64,000 nucleotides of DNA. Source: Salinimicrobium nanhaiense. GTDB taxonomy: Bacteria > Bacteroidota > Bacteroidia > Flavobacteriales > Flavobacteriaceae. This document shows positions 21,253 to 30,594 of the stretch, piece by piece. Position 1 is the stretch's first letter. Every line of letters starts with the position of its first letter. The stretch is from assembly GCA_012038135.1 (NCBI GenBank), contig JAAVJQ010000007.1:1-64000 (forward strand). The letters are read 5' to 3'. The notes beneath the pieces were generated by a model. That model saw only the letters and a program-made list of their open reading frames with translations. It ran no database searches and had not been told where the DNA came from. Both the position numbers and the translations under genes were made by a program.

Positions 21253-24200
21253 TTATTTGGTTGAGTTCTCCACGATCTCTATCTCTTCTTCCGTCAAATC
21301 ATACAGCTCATATACCATCCGGTCGATTTCCCTATCGGTCTTCTCGATCTCCCGTTGCAGTGCTACCGCTTTTTGCTTGTTCTCCTCAAACAGCTCCATC
21401 CATTCAAATTCATCTTTTTTGGTGAGCTCGGGGACAGGGGCGAGGCCATCTTTGAGGCGGACTTTATTACTTGCCTTGATCGCTTTGTTCAACTCCTTAA
21501 TAAATGCGCCGAATTCCAGCTCATGCCAGGACTGAAGCTTTTTTGAATCTTCAGAAAAACCGATAGTTTTAGAAAAAAAGTTATAAAAATTACCAAGAAA
21601 GGCTTGTAGTAATTCAAAATTTTTGGTGAGTTTTTCCGACCGAAGTTGGATATTGTTTTGATCCTCTTCGGTAGCCATCTTTAATGGTAGATTTTTCACT
21701 TGCCCAATTCGAATTTTGGGAAAAACACCCGTGTTGGCAGCGAATGCATTTGAATAGTAAAATTGAATCACTTTAGAATTTAAGACTGCTAAAAGAAAAA
21801 GGGGTTTAACATTGTTGTCCTGAGGTATTTTTATTGAATATAAACTTCTGTTTTGCTGTATATCATAATCTAGAAAGATGGAAGTAATGCGACTACCTGT
21901 TTCTCTAATGGATAAACGCTCTCCCGTGAAATAAAAACTATCTTTGCAGTATTCGTTATATATAGCCTCAGATATATAACTAGTGGATTTTACTCCAAAA
22001 CGATCTACATCCTCCCCAGTTAAAAAGGGAATTTCTCCGTTTGTTTTTGAGACCTTGTCTTTTCCAATTTCCAAGCCTCTCATAATAAGAGCTACTTCAC
22101 CTATCTTAACAGAATTCGATTCTAACTTCTCTAAAATAGCACCGCCCGGTATAAAATTTTTCCAAGATTGATTCTTAATACGTTCTTTCTGCAGGGTAGT
22201 TATTGCAGTTGGCATTTGTACACCTTCAAATATGTTGTCTCCCTTGTCTGCAATTTCAATAATACGAGAGTTATCCAATAGGAAATTCCGTAGGACTTCG
22301 TAACGCATACCTTTGATAAACAGACTAGGAGTTATAAAGGAGAAATATCCTTTTTCTCGTGTAATTTCCAAACCTCTTTCAAAAAATAGTGCGTAAAGAT
22401 CACCACATTTGAACGTTTTATAGCTTGAAAAGTTCTTATCACTAGTTTGTACATAAGGCGGATTCCCAATCACCACATCAAAACCGCCTTTAGAAAATAC
22501 TTCAGGAAATTCTTCTTCCCATTTAAATGCTTTGTTGCCGGCCACGGCTTCGTCGTCGATCAAAGAATTGCCGCATTTGATATTGCCGCTAAGGTCGTTG
22601 AGCTTTCGGTTGGGTTGGGCGGTGCGCAGCCAGAGGCTCAGCTTGGCGATCTCCACGCTCTCTTCGTTGATGTCCACACCATAGATATTCCGCTCTAAAA
22701 TGGTGTTTTCAATATCGCTTAAAATAATGCTGCCACCCAGCAGCTTTGACTTCATTTCATCGATATACCGGTGCTCCTTAATGAGAAAATCCAGCGCCTG
22801 ATTAAGAAAAGCGCCACTCCCGCAGGCAGGATCACAAATCGTTAATTGCAACAGCCAGTCGCGGTAGTCATCGAGGATCTTCACTAAACCCTCTAAAGTG
22901 TCTTTTTGACGCCGCTTTCTTCCCTTAAAATATTCTTCTTCCCTAAAGCCGAGTTCGCTTTTCTTCTCTTCGCAAATCCTGCCGATCGTGTTTTCAACGA
23001 TGTATTTGGTGATGTACTTCGGCGTATAAAAAACGCCGTCCTTCTTTCGTTTGCTTTTTTGTTTGTCAAATTCGCCGCCTTCAATTTCTGCACTTACGCT
23101 TTCAATTTCGTTGAGGGAATTCTCAAAGATGTGTCCCAGGATATTCACATCCACCTGGCTCTCAAAATCGTATTTCGCCAGTTTGGAAGTGTGTCTGTTA
23201 AGCAATTCATCATCGATCTCCAGCCCGTCCAGCAGCTCATCGGGTTTAAAGAGTCCGCCGTTGTAGGCATAGATCTCGGGACGGTTTCCGTTTGCGGGCC
23301 GTCCATGGTTGAGATAACCAAAATATTGTTTAAAGCGTTCGTAGAGCGGGATCTCCGCGTCAAGATCCTTAAGCTGGTTCCATTCTGCCAGGATATTGAC
23401 AATGGCATTGGGAGGGAGGAGGCCACGATCTTCAGCAAAAAAGATAAAGAGGAAGCGGTCAATTAATTTCTGGGACTTTTTGAAGAGGTTGAGCTTAATG
23501 TCCTTTTCGGCTTCAGTATCAACTTCGGATCCTGAAACATCCCGATCCATTTGAGAAGGAGGATGAGCGTCGGAGCCATAATCTGAAGGTTCATTTTTAA
23601 GCCGTTCCACATTCCGCTGTACCAGGTCGCGGAACAGTTCCCTCTTAAAAAGGGAATAATCTTTATAAAATTCCTTGGTGATCTCCTCTTCCTCACCAAG
23701 GGATGCTTCTTTGATCTTTAAGGGGAGGCTGCCAAGAATGTTTTCCTTGTGCAGGCACAGCCATAACAATCCGAAGTCCTTCCTGTTGAGCTCGAAAAGA
23801 TCGAACTCCAAAAATTCCGTAGCGTCCTGTATATAGAACCTTAGCTTCTCAAAGTTAGAGGTGATCACATACACACAATGTTTTTGATTGGCTTTATAGT
23901 CAAAAGCCTGCTGCCTTATACCTTCAAGATGTTTGGTGTTGGTGCCCTTAAGTTCTATCACTCCAATGGCGCTGCCATCTTTCAGGATCGCCCCATCTGC
24001 CTTCCGGTTATTGGATTCATTCCTGAATTCTGTAGTGAGGTTATAAGCAGGATTAGGATTCAAAGTATATCCCAGAACCTTTACAAACAGCTCGTGCAAA
24101 AAGGTCGCCTGGAATTGTTCTTCTTTAGATTTCCTGATGTTCTCCTGAATTTCGGGATGATGGAAATAGGAGGTGAAGGATTTATATGCTTTATCGACCG

Positions 24201-24258
24201 CCTGGTCGTCCTGAAGCTTTAAATAATTTTTGAGTACTGAAACCTGGAATAGGGCCAT
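21253..24258 (-). CDS. Type IIG restriction-modification enzyme (Eco57I-like)
   Basis: 1001-residue single-chain endonuclease-methyltransferase. The N-terminus carries a PD-(D/E)xK nuclease: Asp88 in RKADGAI and Glu102/Lys104 in GVIELKG. A helical connector follows. The N6-adenine methyltransferase core has YTPKYITKYIV, motif I DPACGSGAFL (about 475) and motif IV NPPYVQTS (about 598). The C-terminal third is a TaqI/Eco57I-type target-recognition region ending MVYELYDLTEEEIEIVE. It both methylates and cuts, needing no partner, and so protects against phage. The length is typical. Two extra copies of its 3' tail lie downstream, suggesting past recombination at the specificity end. Confidence 0.9.
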   Translation of the reverse strand: MALFQVSVLKNYLKLQDDQAVDKAYKSFTSYFHHPEIQENIRKSKEEQFQATFLHELFVKVLGYTLNPNPAYNLTTEFRNESNNRKADGAILKDGSAIGVIELKGTNTKHLEGIRQQAFDYKANQKHCVYVITSNFEKLRFYIQDATEFLEFDLFELNRKDFGLLWLCLHKENILGSLPLKIKEASLGEEEEITKEFYKDYSLFKRELFRDLVQRNVERLKNEPSDYGSDAHPPSQMDRDVSGSEVDTEAEKDIKLNLFKKSQKLIDRFLFIFFAEDRGLLPPNAIVNILAEWNQLKDLDAEIPLYERFKQYFGYLNHGRPANGNRPEIYAYNGGLFKPDELLDGLEIDDELLNRHTSKLAKYDFESQVDVNILGHIFENSLNEIESVSAEIEGGEFDKQKSKRKKDGVFYTPKYITKYIVENTIGRICEEKKSELGFREEEYFKGRKRRQKDTLEGLVKILDDYRDWLLQLTICDPACGSGAFLNQALDFLIKEHRYIDEMKSKLLGGSIILSDIENTILERNIYGVDINEESVEIAKLSLWLRTAQPNRKLNDLSGNIKCGNSLIDDEAVAGNKAFKWEEEFPEVFSKGGFDVVIGNPPYVQTSDKNFSSYKTFKCGDLYALFFERGLEITREKGYFSFITPSLFIKGMRYEVLRNFLLDNSRIIEIADKGDNIFEGVQMPTAITTLQKERIKNQSWKNFIPGGAILEKLESNSVKIGEVALIMRGLEIGKDKVSKTNGEIPFLTGEDVDRFGVKSTSYISEAIYNEYCKDSFYFTGERLSIRETGSRITSIFLDYDIQQNRSLYSIKIPQDNNVKPLFLLAVLNSKVIQFYYSNAFAANTGVFPKIRIGQVKNLPLKMATEEDQNNIQLRSEKLTKNFELLQAFLGNFYNFFSKTIGFSEDSKKLQSWHELEFGAFIKELNKAIKASNKVRLKDGLAPVPELTKKDEFEWMELFEENKQKAVALQREIEKTDREIDRMVYELYDLTEEEIEIVENSTK

Positions 24259-24561
24259 GAATTGTGGGGGAAATTGGAAGTTGGTTTTGAACAGACAGAA
24301 ACTTGTAGGGATTTGTTTCTGCCCTTACCCGTTAACAAGTTTTTAAAAGTAGGAAAATTTTTGAATTTCTCTGAGGAAACTGCAAAAATTTTTGAGCCGG
24401 TGAACCTGAATTGATCTTTCCAAAATTGATCCCTTATTTTTTCCTCCTAAGGAGTGGCTAAAAAGGGAAAACTGCGACAGTTTCCGGTTAAAATTTGTAA
24501 TTTAATGGTTTCGGGTCTTCCCCGGGATTTCTCACCACTAATTAGCTAAATACAAAGTATT
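24259..24561. other. Intergenic region without a gene
   Basis: 303 bases between the divergent R-M and aconitase genes; it must hold both promoters. No clear TAnnTTTG element with good spacing was found, and no gene. Confidence 0.5.
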
Positions 24562-27294
24562 ATGGATTACAAGATTGCCTCTTTAAAAAAGCTCCGCGAA
24601 AAAGGAGTCAATGTGGAAAGATTGCCATTTTCGATCCGCATTCTGCTGGAAAATGCACTGCGCAACCATGACGGCTTTGCTATTACAGATGAACACCTGG
24701 ACACGCTCTCTCAATGGAGTGCGGCAGGGACAGATAAAGAGATCCCGTTCAAGCCGGCCAGGGTCCTTATGCAGGATTTTACGGGCGTACCTTCGGTAGT
24801 CGATATCGCCTCTCTACGTTCTGAAGTGATAAGGAAAGGAGGTGATGGCACAAAGATCAATCCGGTGATCCCTGTAGATCTGGTGATAGATCATTCTGTA
24901 CAGGTGGATTACTTCGGCACAAATTATTCCGAAGGCAAGAACGTGGAGCGCGAGTATGAGCGCAACAAGGAACGCTATAAGCTGCTTAAGTGGGGGCAAA
25001 AAGGCATGGACAATTTTACCGTGGTGCCTCCCGGAATGGGAATTTGCCACCAGGTGAACCTGGAATATCTCGCGCAGGGTGTCATACAAAGGGACGGCTG
25101 GGTCTTTCCCGATAGTCTCGTAGGACTTGACTCCCATACGCCCATGGTAAACGGAATTGGCGTCTTGGGCTGGGGTGTTGGCGGAATTGAAGCGGAAGCA
25201 GCCATGCTGGGTCAGCCGGTGTATTTTACGTGTCCGCAGGTAGTGGGCTTAAAGCTCACAGGCCGGATCCCTGAAGGTTGTACCGCTACAGATATGGTGC
25301 TTACCATCACCAGGCTGTTGCGCGACGTGGGAGTAGTGGGTAAATTTGTGGAGGTCTTTGGAGACGGACTCGATCATCTTACGGTGACCGACAGGGCGAC
25401 GATCTCAAATATGTCACCGGAATTTGGCTGTACGGTCACTTATTTCCCCATTGACGACCAGACCCTGGAATACATGAAGAAGACCAACAGGTCTGCGGAG
25501 CAAATAGCGCTGGTAAAGGAGTATTGTGAAGATAACCTGCTGTGGCGCACCGGGAATGAACACATAGAATATTCAGAAATAGCTGAACTGGATCTGGGCA
25601 GTTTGCGGCCAACGGTTTCGGGTCCAAAAAGGCCACAGGATAAGATCTTTGTGGAAGATCTTGCAACTAAATTCCGGGAGCTGCTAAAAGAGGAATTTGA
25701 GCGGCATTATATTCCGCTGGAAGAGCGGCAGGAGCACAGATGGCTGGCCGAGGGTGGTTCCCAAACCCAGTTCACCGACAATGAGGAACACGCCTCTCCC
25801 GATATAGCTGTCGAAAATGATAAAAAACTCCGCTCTGTAAGGATCAAACACAAAAATGCCGAATATCATTTGAGCGATGGGAATATTGTGATCGCAGCCA
25901 TTACCAGCTGCACCAATACTTCCAATCCTGCCGTGATGATAGGGGCAGGCCTGGTGGCGAGAAAAGCACTTTCCCGTGGCCTGCGCACCAAATCCTGGGT
26001 GAAGACCAGCCTGGCGCCGGGGTCAAAGGTGGTTACCACTTATCTGGACCGCTCCGGGCTTTCTGAAGATCTCGATGCCCTGCGGTTCCATACGGTTGGG
26101 TACGGCTGTACTTCCTGTATCGGGAACAGCGGCCCCTTGCCCAAACATATTGCCGATGCTGTAGATGAAAATGAACTGGTGGTAGCTTCTGTACTTTCGG
26201 GAAACAGGAATTTTGAAGCCCGGGTACATCCACAGGTGAAGATGAATTTCCTTATGTCTCCCATGCTCGTGGTAGCTTATGCCCTGGTGGGCCGGGTGGA
26301 TATTGATCTTATCAATGATCCCCTGGGTTACGATCCCAATGGGCTGCTGGTCTATCTAAAGGACATCTGGCCCACACAGGAGGAGATCAACCAGACCATC
26401 AAAGAAAGCATGCGGGTGGAAGATTTTAAGCAGGTGTACGATGTCATTTTTGATGGGGAAGAGCAATGGAAGAATCTGTCTACTGCGGAAGGAAATGAAT
26501 ATATCTGGGAAGATGATTCCACTTACATTAAAGAAGTTCCTTTCTTTAAAGATCTTTCTGAAACTCCCAACCCTCCCGAAGATATAAAAGATGCGAGGGT
26601 GCTCCTGTTACTCGGGGACTCTGTGACCACAGATCATATTTCGCCGGCAGGTGCCTTTGGAGAAAATTCGGCAGCAGGAAAATACCTGAAGAGCAAAGGT
26701 GTGGAGCCTAAGGATTTTAACTCCTATGGCTCGCGGCGTGGAAATCACGAGGTGATGATGCGCGGAACATTTGCCAATGTGAGGATCAGGAACAGGATCA
26801 CTCAAAAGGAGGGAGGTTATTCCACCCATTTCCCTACCAATGAAACCATGACGGTATATGATGCTGCCATGAAATATGCCGAAGACAGCACGCCACTCAT
26901 CGTGATCGCCGGAAAAGAGTACGGCAGCGGCTCTTCCCGGGACTGGGCGGCCAAGGGTACAAATCTCCTCGGAATAAAAGCAGTACTTGCCGAAAGCTTT
27001 GAGCGTATTCACCGAAGCAATTTGATGCAAATGGGCGTATTGCCGCTGGAATTCATGAACGGACAAACTGCTGAAAGCCTTGGAATAAAAGGGGATGAAA
27101 AATTCAACTTTTTGGGGATCAGCGAGGACCTTCATCCCGGTAAGGTCATAAAGGTTTCAGCAGAAAAGGAGAGTGGTGAAAAAATAGAATTTGAAGCTAA
27201 GTCAAGACTGGATTCAGATATCGAAATTGCCTATTATACTAACGGAGGAATCCTTCAGTATATCCTGCGGCAATTCCTAAAGGATATGAATTAA
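24562..27294 (+). CDS. acnA: Aconitate hydratase AcnA
   Basis: 910-residue [4Fe-4S] enzyme that interconverts citrate and isocitrate in the TCA cycle, cytoplasmic. It is of the IRP1/AcnA type: RLPFSIRILLENALRNHDG near the N-terminus, the DSHTPMVNGIGVLGWGVGGIEAE block, cluster cysteines in TSCTNTSNP (about 457) and GCTSCIGNSGP (about 523-533), and the C-terminal swivel domain with GSGSSRDWAAKG. The N-terminus is about 20 residues shorter than E. coli AcnA; an in-frame stop lies just upstream, so ATG 24562 is the start. A terminator follows at 27320-27352. Confidence 0.95.
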   Translation: MDYKIASLKKLREKGVNVERLPFSIRILLENALRNHDGFAITDEHLDTLSQWSAAGTDKEIPFKPARVLMQDFTGVPSVVDIASLRSEVIRKGGDGTKINPVIPVDLVIDHSVQVDYFGTNYSEGKNVEREYERNKERYKLLKWGQKGMDNFTVVPPGMGICHQVNLEYLAQGVIQRDGWVFPDSLVGLDSHTPMVNGIGVLGWGVGGIEAEAAMLGQPVYFTCPQVVGLKLTGRIPEGCTATDMVLTITRLLRDVGVVGKFVEVFGDGLDHLTVTDRATISNMSPEFGCTVTYFPIDDQTLEYMKKTNRSAEQIALVKEYCEDNLLWRTGNEHIEYSEIAELDLGSLRPTVSGPKRPQDKIFVEDLATKFRELLKEEFERHYIPLEERQEHRWLAEGGSQTQFTDNEEHASPDIAVENDKKLRSVRIKHKNAEYHLSDGNIVIAAITSCTNTSNPAVMIGAGLVARKALSRGLRTKSWVKTSLAPGSKVVTTYLDRSGLSEDLDALRFHTVGYGCTSCIGNSGPLPKHIADAVDENELVVASVLSGNRNFEARVHPQVKMNFLMSPMLVVAYALVGRVDIDLINDPLGYDPNGLLVYLKDIWPTQEEINQTIKESMRVEDFKQVYDVIFDGEEQWKNLSTAEGNEYIWEDDSTYIKEVPFFKDLSETPNPPEDIKDARVLLLLGDSVTTDHISPAGAFGENSAAGKYLKSKGVEPKDFNSYGSRRGNHEVMMRGTFANVRIRNRITQKEGGYSTHFPTNETMTVYDAAMKYAEDSTPLIVIAGKEYGSGSSRDWAAKGTNLLGIKAVLAESFERIHRSNLMQMGVLPLEFMNGQTAESLGIKGDEKFNFLGISEDLHPGKVIKVSAEKESGEKIEFEAKSRLDSDIEIAYYTNGGILQYILRQFLKDMN

Positions 27295-27319
27295 ACAAAA
27301 GGCAAAATACTAAAATTAG

Positions 27320-27352
27320 AACAGGAGACATTGATCTGTCTCCTGTTGCTTT
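27320..27352 (+). terminator. Terminator of acnA
   Basis: ACAGGAGACA / TGTCTCCTGT stem with a TTGATC loop, followed by TGCTTTTG. Confidence 0.75.
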
Positions 27353-27430
27353 TGTGATCGTTTAAAAACTGATCTAGGCAATTTTTCTTGAACGCTTCGG
27401 TTTCTCAGTTGGATCCAAATATTTTTGCAG

Positions 27431-28438
27431 CTAATGGAGCGGCTGTACGAGATATCCTCTAATAGGGCTGGTATCAGTAACTTTTTGTCCGTTCTCACTG
27501 TAACTTTTGATTTGGACAGGCAAGCCTTCTCCTTCGTTGTATGCCTTTCCTGTTTGTAAGTGGTAATGCAAATGCGGTACATCACTTCTGCCGCTGTTTC
27601 CGGCCAGTCCAAGGAAATCTCCCGCTTCTACTTCATCACCTTCCTGTACCTCAATGCTGCCTTCTTTAAAATGCGCTAAAAAGGAGTATTCTCCGTTTCC
27701 GTGATCAATGACAATATGATTTCCGGGGGGTACCTCTTCATTCTTTTCTCCCAGGACATTATCCTGAATACTATCCACCACCTTTATAACTGTACCCTTT
27801 CCGGGAGAAATGACCCTGGCGCCAAAGGAATAGAAATCTGAATTGGCTGATCTTTTTCCCTCTTTTAAGACCTCTCCGTTTTCTGCCTTTAAGAAATCAA
27901 AAGCAAAGCGTTGGTTGACAGACTGCACATGCTTGTTGAGATATTCTTTGTCGCCACCCCAGGCGGTGTACCAGGTGCCTTCAAAAGGCAGCCATAGCTC
28001 TGTCTTTGTTTTGTAGAATTGTTTATCGGTTTTGGCAGGGGAATTAGTGGGTGTGATGGAAAGCCCTGCAATAGTTGAATCCTGCCAAACCCATCTTTTG
28101 GTGACCGAGGGTGCTTTTTCATAGCGGCTTATCTGGTAGTAGCTCACCATGCCCACCTCCCTGAAGCTGGCCTCTTCTATTAAACTTATTTCTTTCCCCA
28201 ACTGAGGTTCCAGGGATTTACTTAAAGTTGCGAATTGGTCCTTGCCTTTGATCATTTTCTGAAATTGATCGCTCATCATATCAAAGATACTGTCTGTCCT
28301 GCCCTCGTCCAGAAGGTCCTGCAGTGCTCTTCCTTTTTTAATGTCTTCAATTCGATTGAACTTAACAGGAACCTCCTGAGCAGCTAATAATCCGGAAAAG
28401 GTGAAAATAGAGAACAGAAGTATAATTTGCCGATTCAT
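27431..28438 (-). CDS. M23-family peptidase, secreted
   Basis: 335-residue exported protein (start chosen at ATG 28438, which gives a proper signal peptide MNRQIILLFSIF...LLAAQ; the frame is open 16 codons farther up). The N-terminal half (to about 130) is a helical DUF3887-like region. The C-terminal LytM/M23 domain contains GNHIVIDHGNGEYSFLAHF, the GDEVEAGDFLGLAGNSG turn and the HLHYHLQ zinc motif. The first zinc ligands lie in the NQRFAFDF segment typical of this sub-family. It is a likely murein endopeptidase or related envelope factor. Confidence 0.82.
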   Translation of the reverse strand: MNRQIILLFSIFTFSGLLAAQEVPVKFNRIEDIKKGRALQDLLDEGRTDSIFDMMSDQFQKMIKGKDQFATLSKSLEPQLGKEISLIEEASFREVGMVSYYQISRYEKAPSVTKRWVWQDSTIAGLSITPTNSPAKTDKQFYKTKTELWLPFEGTWYTAWGGDKEYLNKHVQSVNQRFAFDFLKAENGEVLKEGKRSANSDFYSFGARVISPGKGTVIKVVDSIQDNVLGEKNEEVPPGNHIVIDHGNGEYSFLAHFKEGSIEVQEGDEVEAGDFLGLAGNSGRSDVPHLHYHLQTGKAYNEGEGLPVQIKSYSENGQKVTDTSPIRGYLVQPLH

Positions 28439-28539
28439 ATTCTTAAAATGTTGATCTTTTATAAATATAGAAAAGAAATGCTTCAATTTTCAGAACCTGA
28501 TCCTGAACTAAAACCCTGAATATTTCAGAAGGCCGGAGA

Positions 28540-29613
28540 TCAGCCTTTTACCGGGGAATTAGGGAAGATCACTTTATCGGGATGCTGTTTCAGTTCTTTC
28601 ATGATGTGCGTGAACAGCAGCGATTTGGTAGGTCCCAGGTTTTTTGGCTCCACCAGGAACCTCACAACAACCTCTATCCAGGTGTTGTTATGGGCGCTAA
28701 AGATCACCGAGGGTTTTTCCTTGATCTCCAGCTCCTGCACCATGGAATCTTCAAGGATCTTTTTTAGCCGGGTTACCCTTCTCAACATGGCTTCTCCAAT
28801 TTCTTTTTCGGCAATTCCTGTAACAGTGAGGGAGATAAAATCAAAGTCGCTGGTGTAGGAAACATAGAATTTCACTTCACTCCATATGAACGGGAAAAGC
28901 GGCCATGAGTAATTCACCACATATTCACTAAAGATCTTGGAATTGGAAAACCTTATGATCTTTCCGCTGGGATGATCGCCGGATAAATAGTCGCCTCCAA
29001 ACTCCCATAGGGTAGTGTCAAAATATCCCACGTTCATCACGTCTCCGTACACATTCCCTATCTTGATCCTGTCTCCCACTTCATAAGGTTTCCGGATGAG
29101 CAGGTAGATCCAGCCGAATAAACTGGTCAGGGGATTTTGCAGCGCTAACCCCAGGATTAAGGAAACCACTCCAAAGGAAACCATGGTTGCGTACCAGTTG
29201 GAGAAGATAAGGGAGACGGCAATAAGAAAAATCAGCAGGAAACTAAGAAGGTTGATAAGGCTTTTAAAATTGTATTCACTGGCCCGGTCATCGATCTTTC
29301 GCATTACGATCTGTTTCAACAGCCTGTTCAGGAACAAAACGAAAGCGATCATCATCGCTCCAAAAACGAGCTTTTGACCCAAAGGCACATAGCTTTCGGA
29401 AATGGGTATGATGCGGTATTCCAACAGGTAGTACAGCAGTCCGCCAATCAAAAAGACTATTACGGTGGAGGCTATTAACTGCAGAATGTTTTTACTGTTT
29501 GAAGCAGAAACATCTTTTTTGGCAAGGTCGGTTTCGGTAAGGGCTTTTTTTACCTTTTCCTCCTTCAGGATCTTTTTGATCGCTTCTTCTTCTGAATCTT
29601 TTTTCTTGCCCAT
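28540..29613 (-). CDS. MscS-family mechanosensitive ion channel
   Basis: 357-residue inner-membrane protein. A charged N-terminal tail (KKDSEEEAIKKILKEEK) precedes about four transmembrane helices: ILQLIASTVIVFLIGGLLYYLL, LVFGAMMIAFVLFLNRLL, LINLLSFLLIFLIAVSLIF, and the pore helix MVSFGVVSLILGLALQNPLTSLFGW. The cytoplasmic beta domain (YEVGDRIKIGNVYGDVMNVGYFDTTLWE) and alpha/beta end follow. The A-G-packing pore helix and GDRI motif are diagnostic. It releases solutes on osmotic downshock. Monocistronic. Confidence 0.92.
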   Translation of the reverse strand: MGKKKDSEEEAIKKILKEEKVKKALTETDLAKKDVSASNSKNILQLIASTVIVFLIGGLLYYLLEYRIIPISESYVPLGQKLVFGAMMIAFVLFLNRLLKQIVMRKIDDRASEYNFKSLINLLSFLLIFLIAVSLIFSNWYATMVSFGVVSLILGLALQNPLTSLFGWIYLLIRKPYEVGDRIKIGNVYGDVMNVGYFDTTLWEFGGDYLSGDHPSGKIIRFSNSKIFSEYVVNYSWPLFPFIWSEVKFYVSYTSDFDFISLTVTGIAEKEIGEAMLRRVTRLKKILEDSMVQELEIKEKPSVIFSAHNNTWIEVVVRFLVEPKNLGPTKSLLFTHIMKELKQHPDKVIFPNSPVKG

Positions 29614-29800
29614 TAGTGTTTTTGCTTAATTCTCACTTCTTATCACATCACTAATTCCGTGACTTCAGAAATATACGAAAACTCCCTTGAGAATTTGCCT
29701 TTTGAGAAGAGGTGCCTTATGTATTGATCAGAAGAGTAGTAAAGGCTAAGAGGAGTGCAGGATATTTTGTAAAGCTAAAAGATTCCGGCTGCCGTTGTTT

Positions 29801-30160
29801 TTAAACCTCTATAAAATTTAACCCCAGTTGTTCAAAGATCTTTCTTTCTTTTAATTTATTTACCAGGACATCTATTATAGAGTTTTCCATAGTACTTTCT
29901 ACCGGGAGGGATGTATTATCATCTGTGTTGATCATCAAAAGTTGATAGTTATAACCTTTGCCCTTCCTGGGTTCATAATCATTAAACCCCGGAGGAGAAT
30001 ATTTTCCTTTTAGGTCCTGTACGGCTTCCAGAAAGAAATTGGTCGCTGTTATACGCGCATGATGAAGATCCTTGTTGGTAACTTCTTTTATGATTGTGAT
30101 CTTGTCTTCGGCAGTGGGTAAATGACAAATTTTTTCCACCCGGTAAATATATTTCGACAT
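29801..30160 (-). CDS. Hypothetical protein, 119 residues
   Basis: Soluble protein, not recognised. It begins SKYIYRVEKICHLPTAEDKI and is rich in charged residues, with a PPGFNDYEPRKGKGYNYQLL centre and a helical LVNKLKERKIFEQLGLNFIEV end. No signal peptide or membrane segment. The first 50 residues look like a small alpha/beta domain. It stands alone between the MscS gene and the S24 regulator. Coding is supported by length, normal codon use and an ATG start. Confidence 0.6.
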   Translation of the reverse strand: MSKYIYRVEKICHLPTAEDKITIIKEVTNKDLHHARITATNFFLEAVQDLKGKYSPPGFNDYEPRKGKGYNYQLLMINTDDNTSLPVESTMENSIIDVLVNKLKERKIFEQLGLNFIEV

Positions 30161-30594
30161 CTTTAAAGCAATATTTAGAAAAAGGGAAAGGCGCTGTTAA
30201 CTGGATTTCCCTTTTTAGAAGAGTTGTCGAAATGAAAGCTTCAAGTGAGAACTCTTTCCTGATCTTTTAGAAAAAAAATAAACTCCGGCGCTGCCGGAGT
30301 CTATTAGCTGTGTTTTTCCCCCCGGAAACTTACACAGCCGGGAGAGTAAAAGTAAAAAAGAAGAACAGTGAGGAATAATCACCAAAAGATTTAACTAAAT
30401 TTTATTACCACTAATAAGATTTAGAAATCTATTTATGATTTTTAGTTGTAACCGGTTCAAAAAGCATAAATCATTGCTCATTTTATAAGAATATCGCTTA
30501 ATTATGCACCCAGGTTATTTATTAGCCTCATATTACAGTAAGGCTTTATTATTAGAACACCTTGTATTTAGGGACGATTAGCGAATAAAAAGGT
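30161..30594. other. Intergenic region with a possible minus-strand small RNA
   Basis: Holds a minus-strand terminator at 30278-30302 with no minus-strand gene in front of it, preceded by a second hairpin (GCTGTGT/ACACAGC, about 30308-30340). The remainder, 30370-30590, is AT-rich and probably contains the promoter of the S24 regulator. Confidence 0.45.
30278..30302 (-). terminator. Orphan minus-strand terminator
   Basis: ACTCCGGC / GCCGGAGT stem with a 3-base loop, followed on the minus strand by TTATTTTTTTT. No protein gene reads into it, which suggests a small RNA of about 70-100 nt. Confidence 0.6.

Noticed and set aside
22906..23466. 186-codon plus-strand frame inside the R-M gene
   Set aside because: It is the antisense of a well-supported methyltransferase reading frame with recognisable motifs; no motif of its own.
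26608..27135. 175-codon minus-strand frame inside acnA
   Set aside because: Antisense shadow of a conserved aconitase region.
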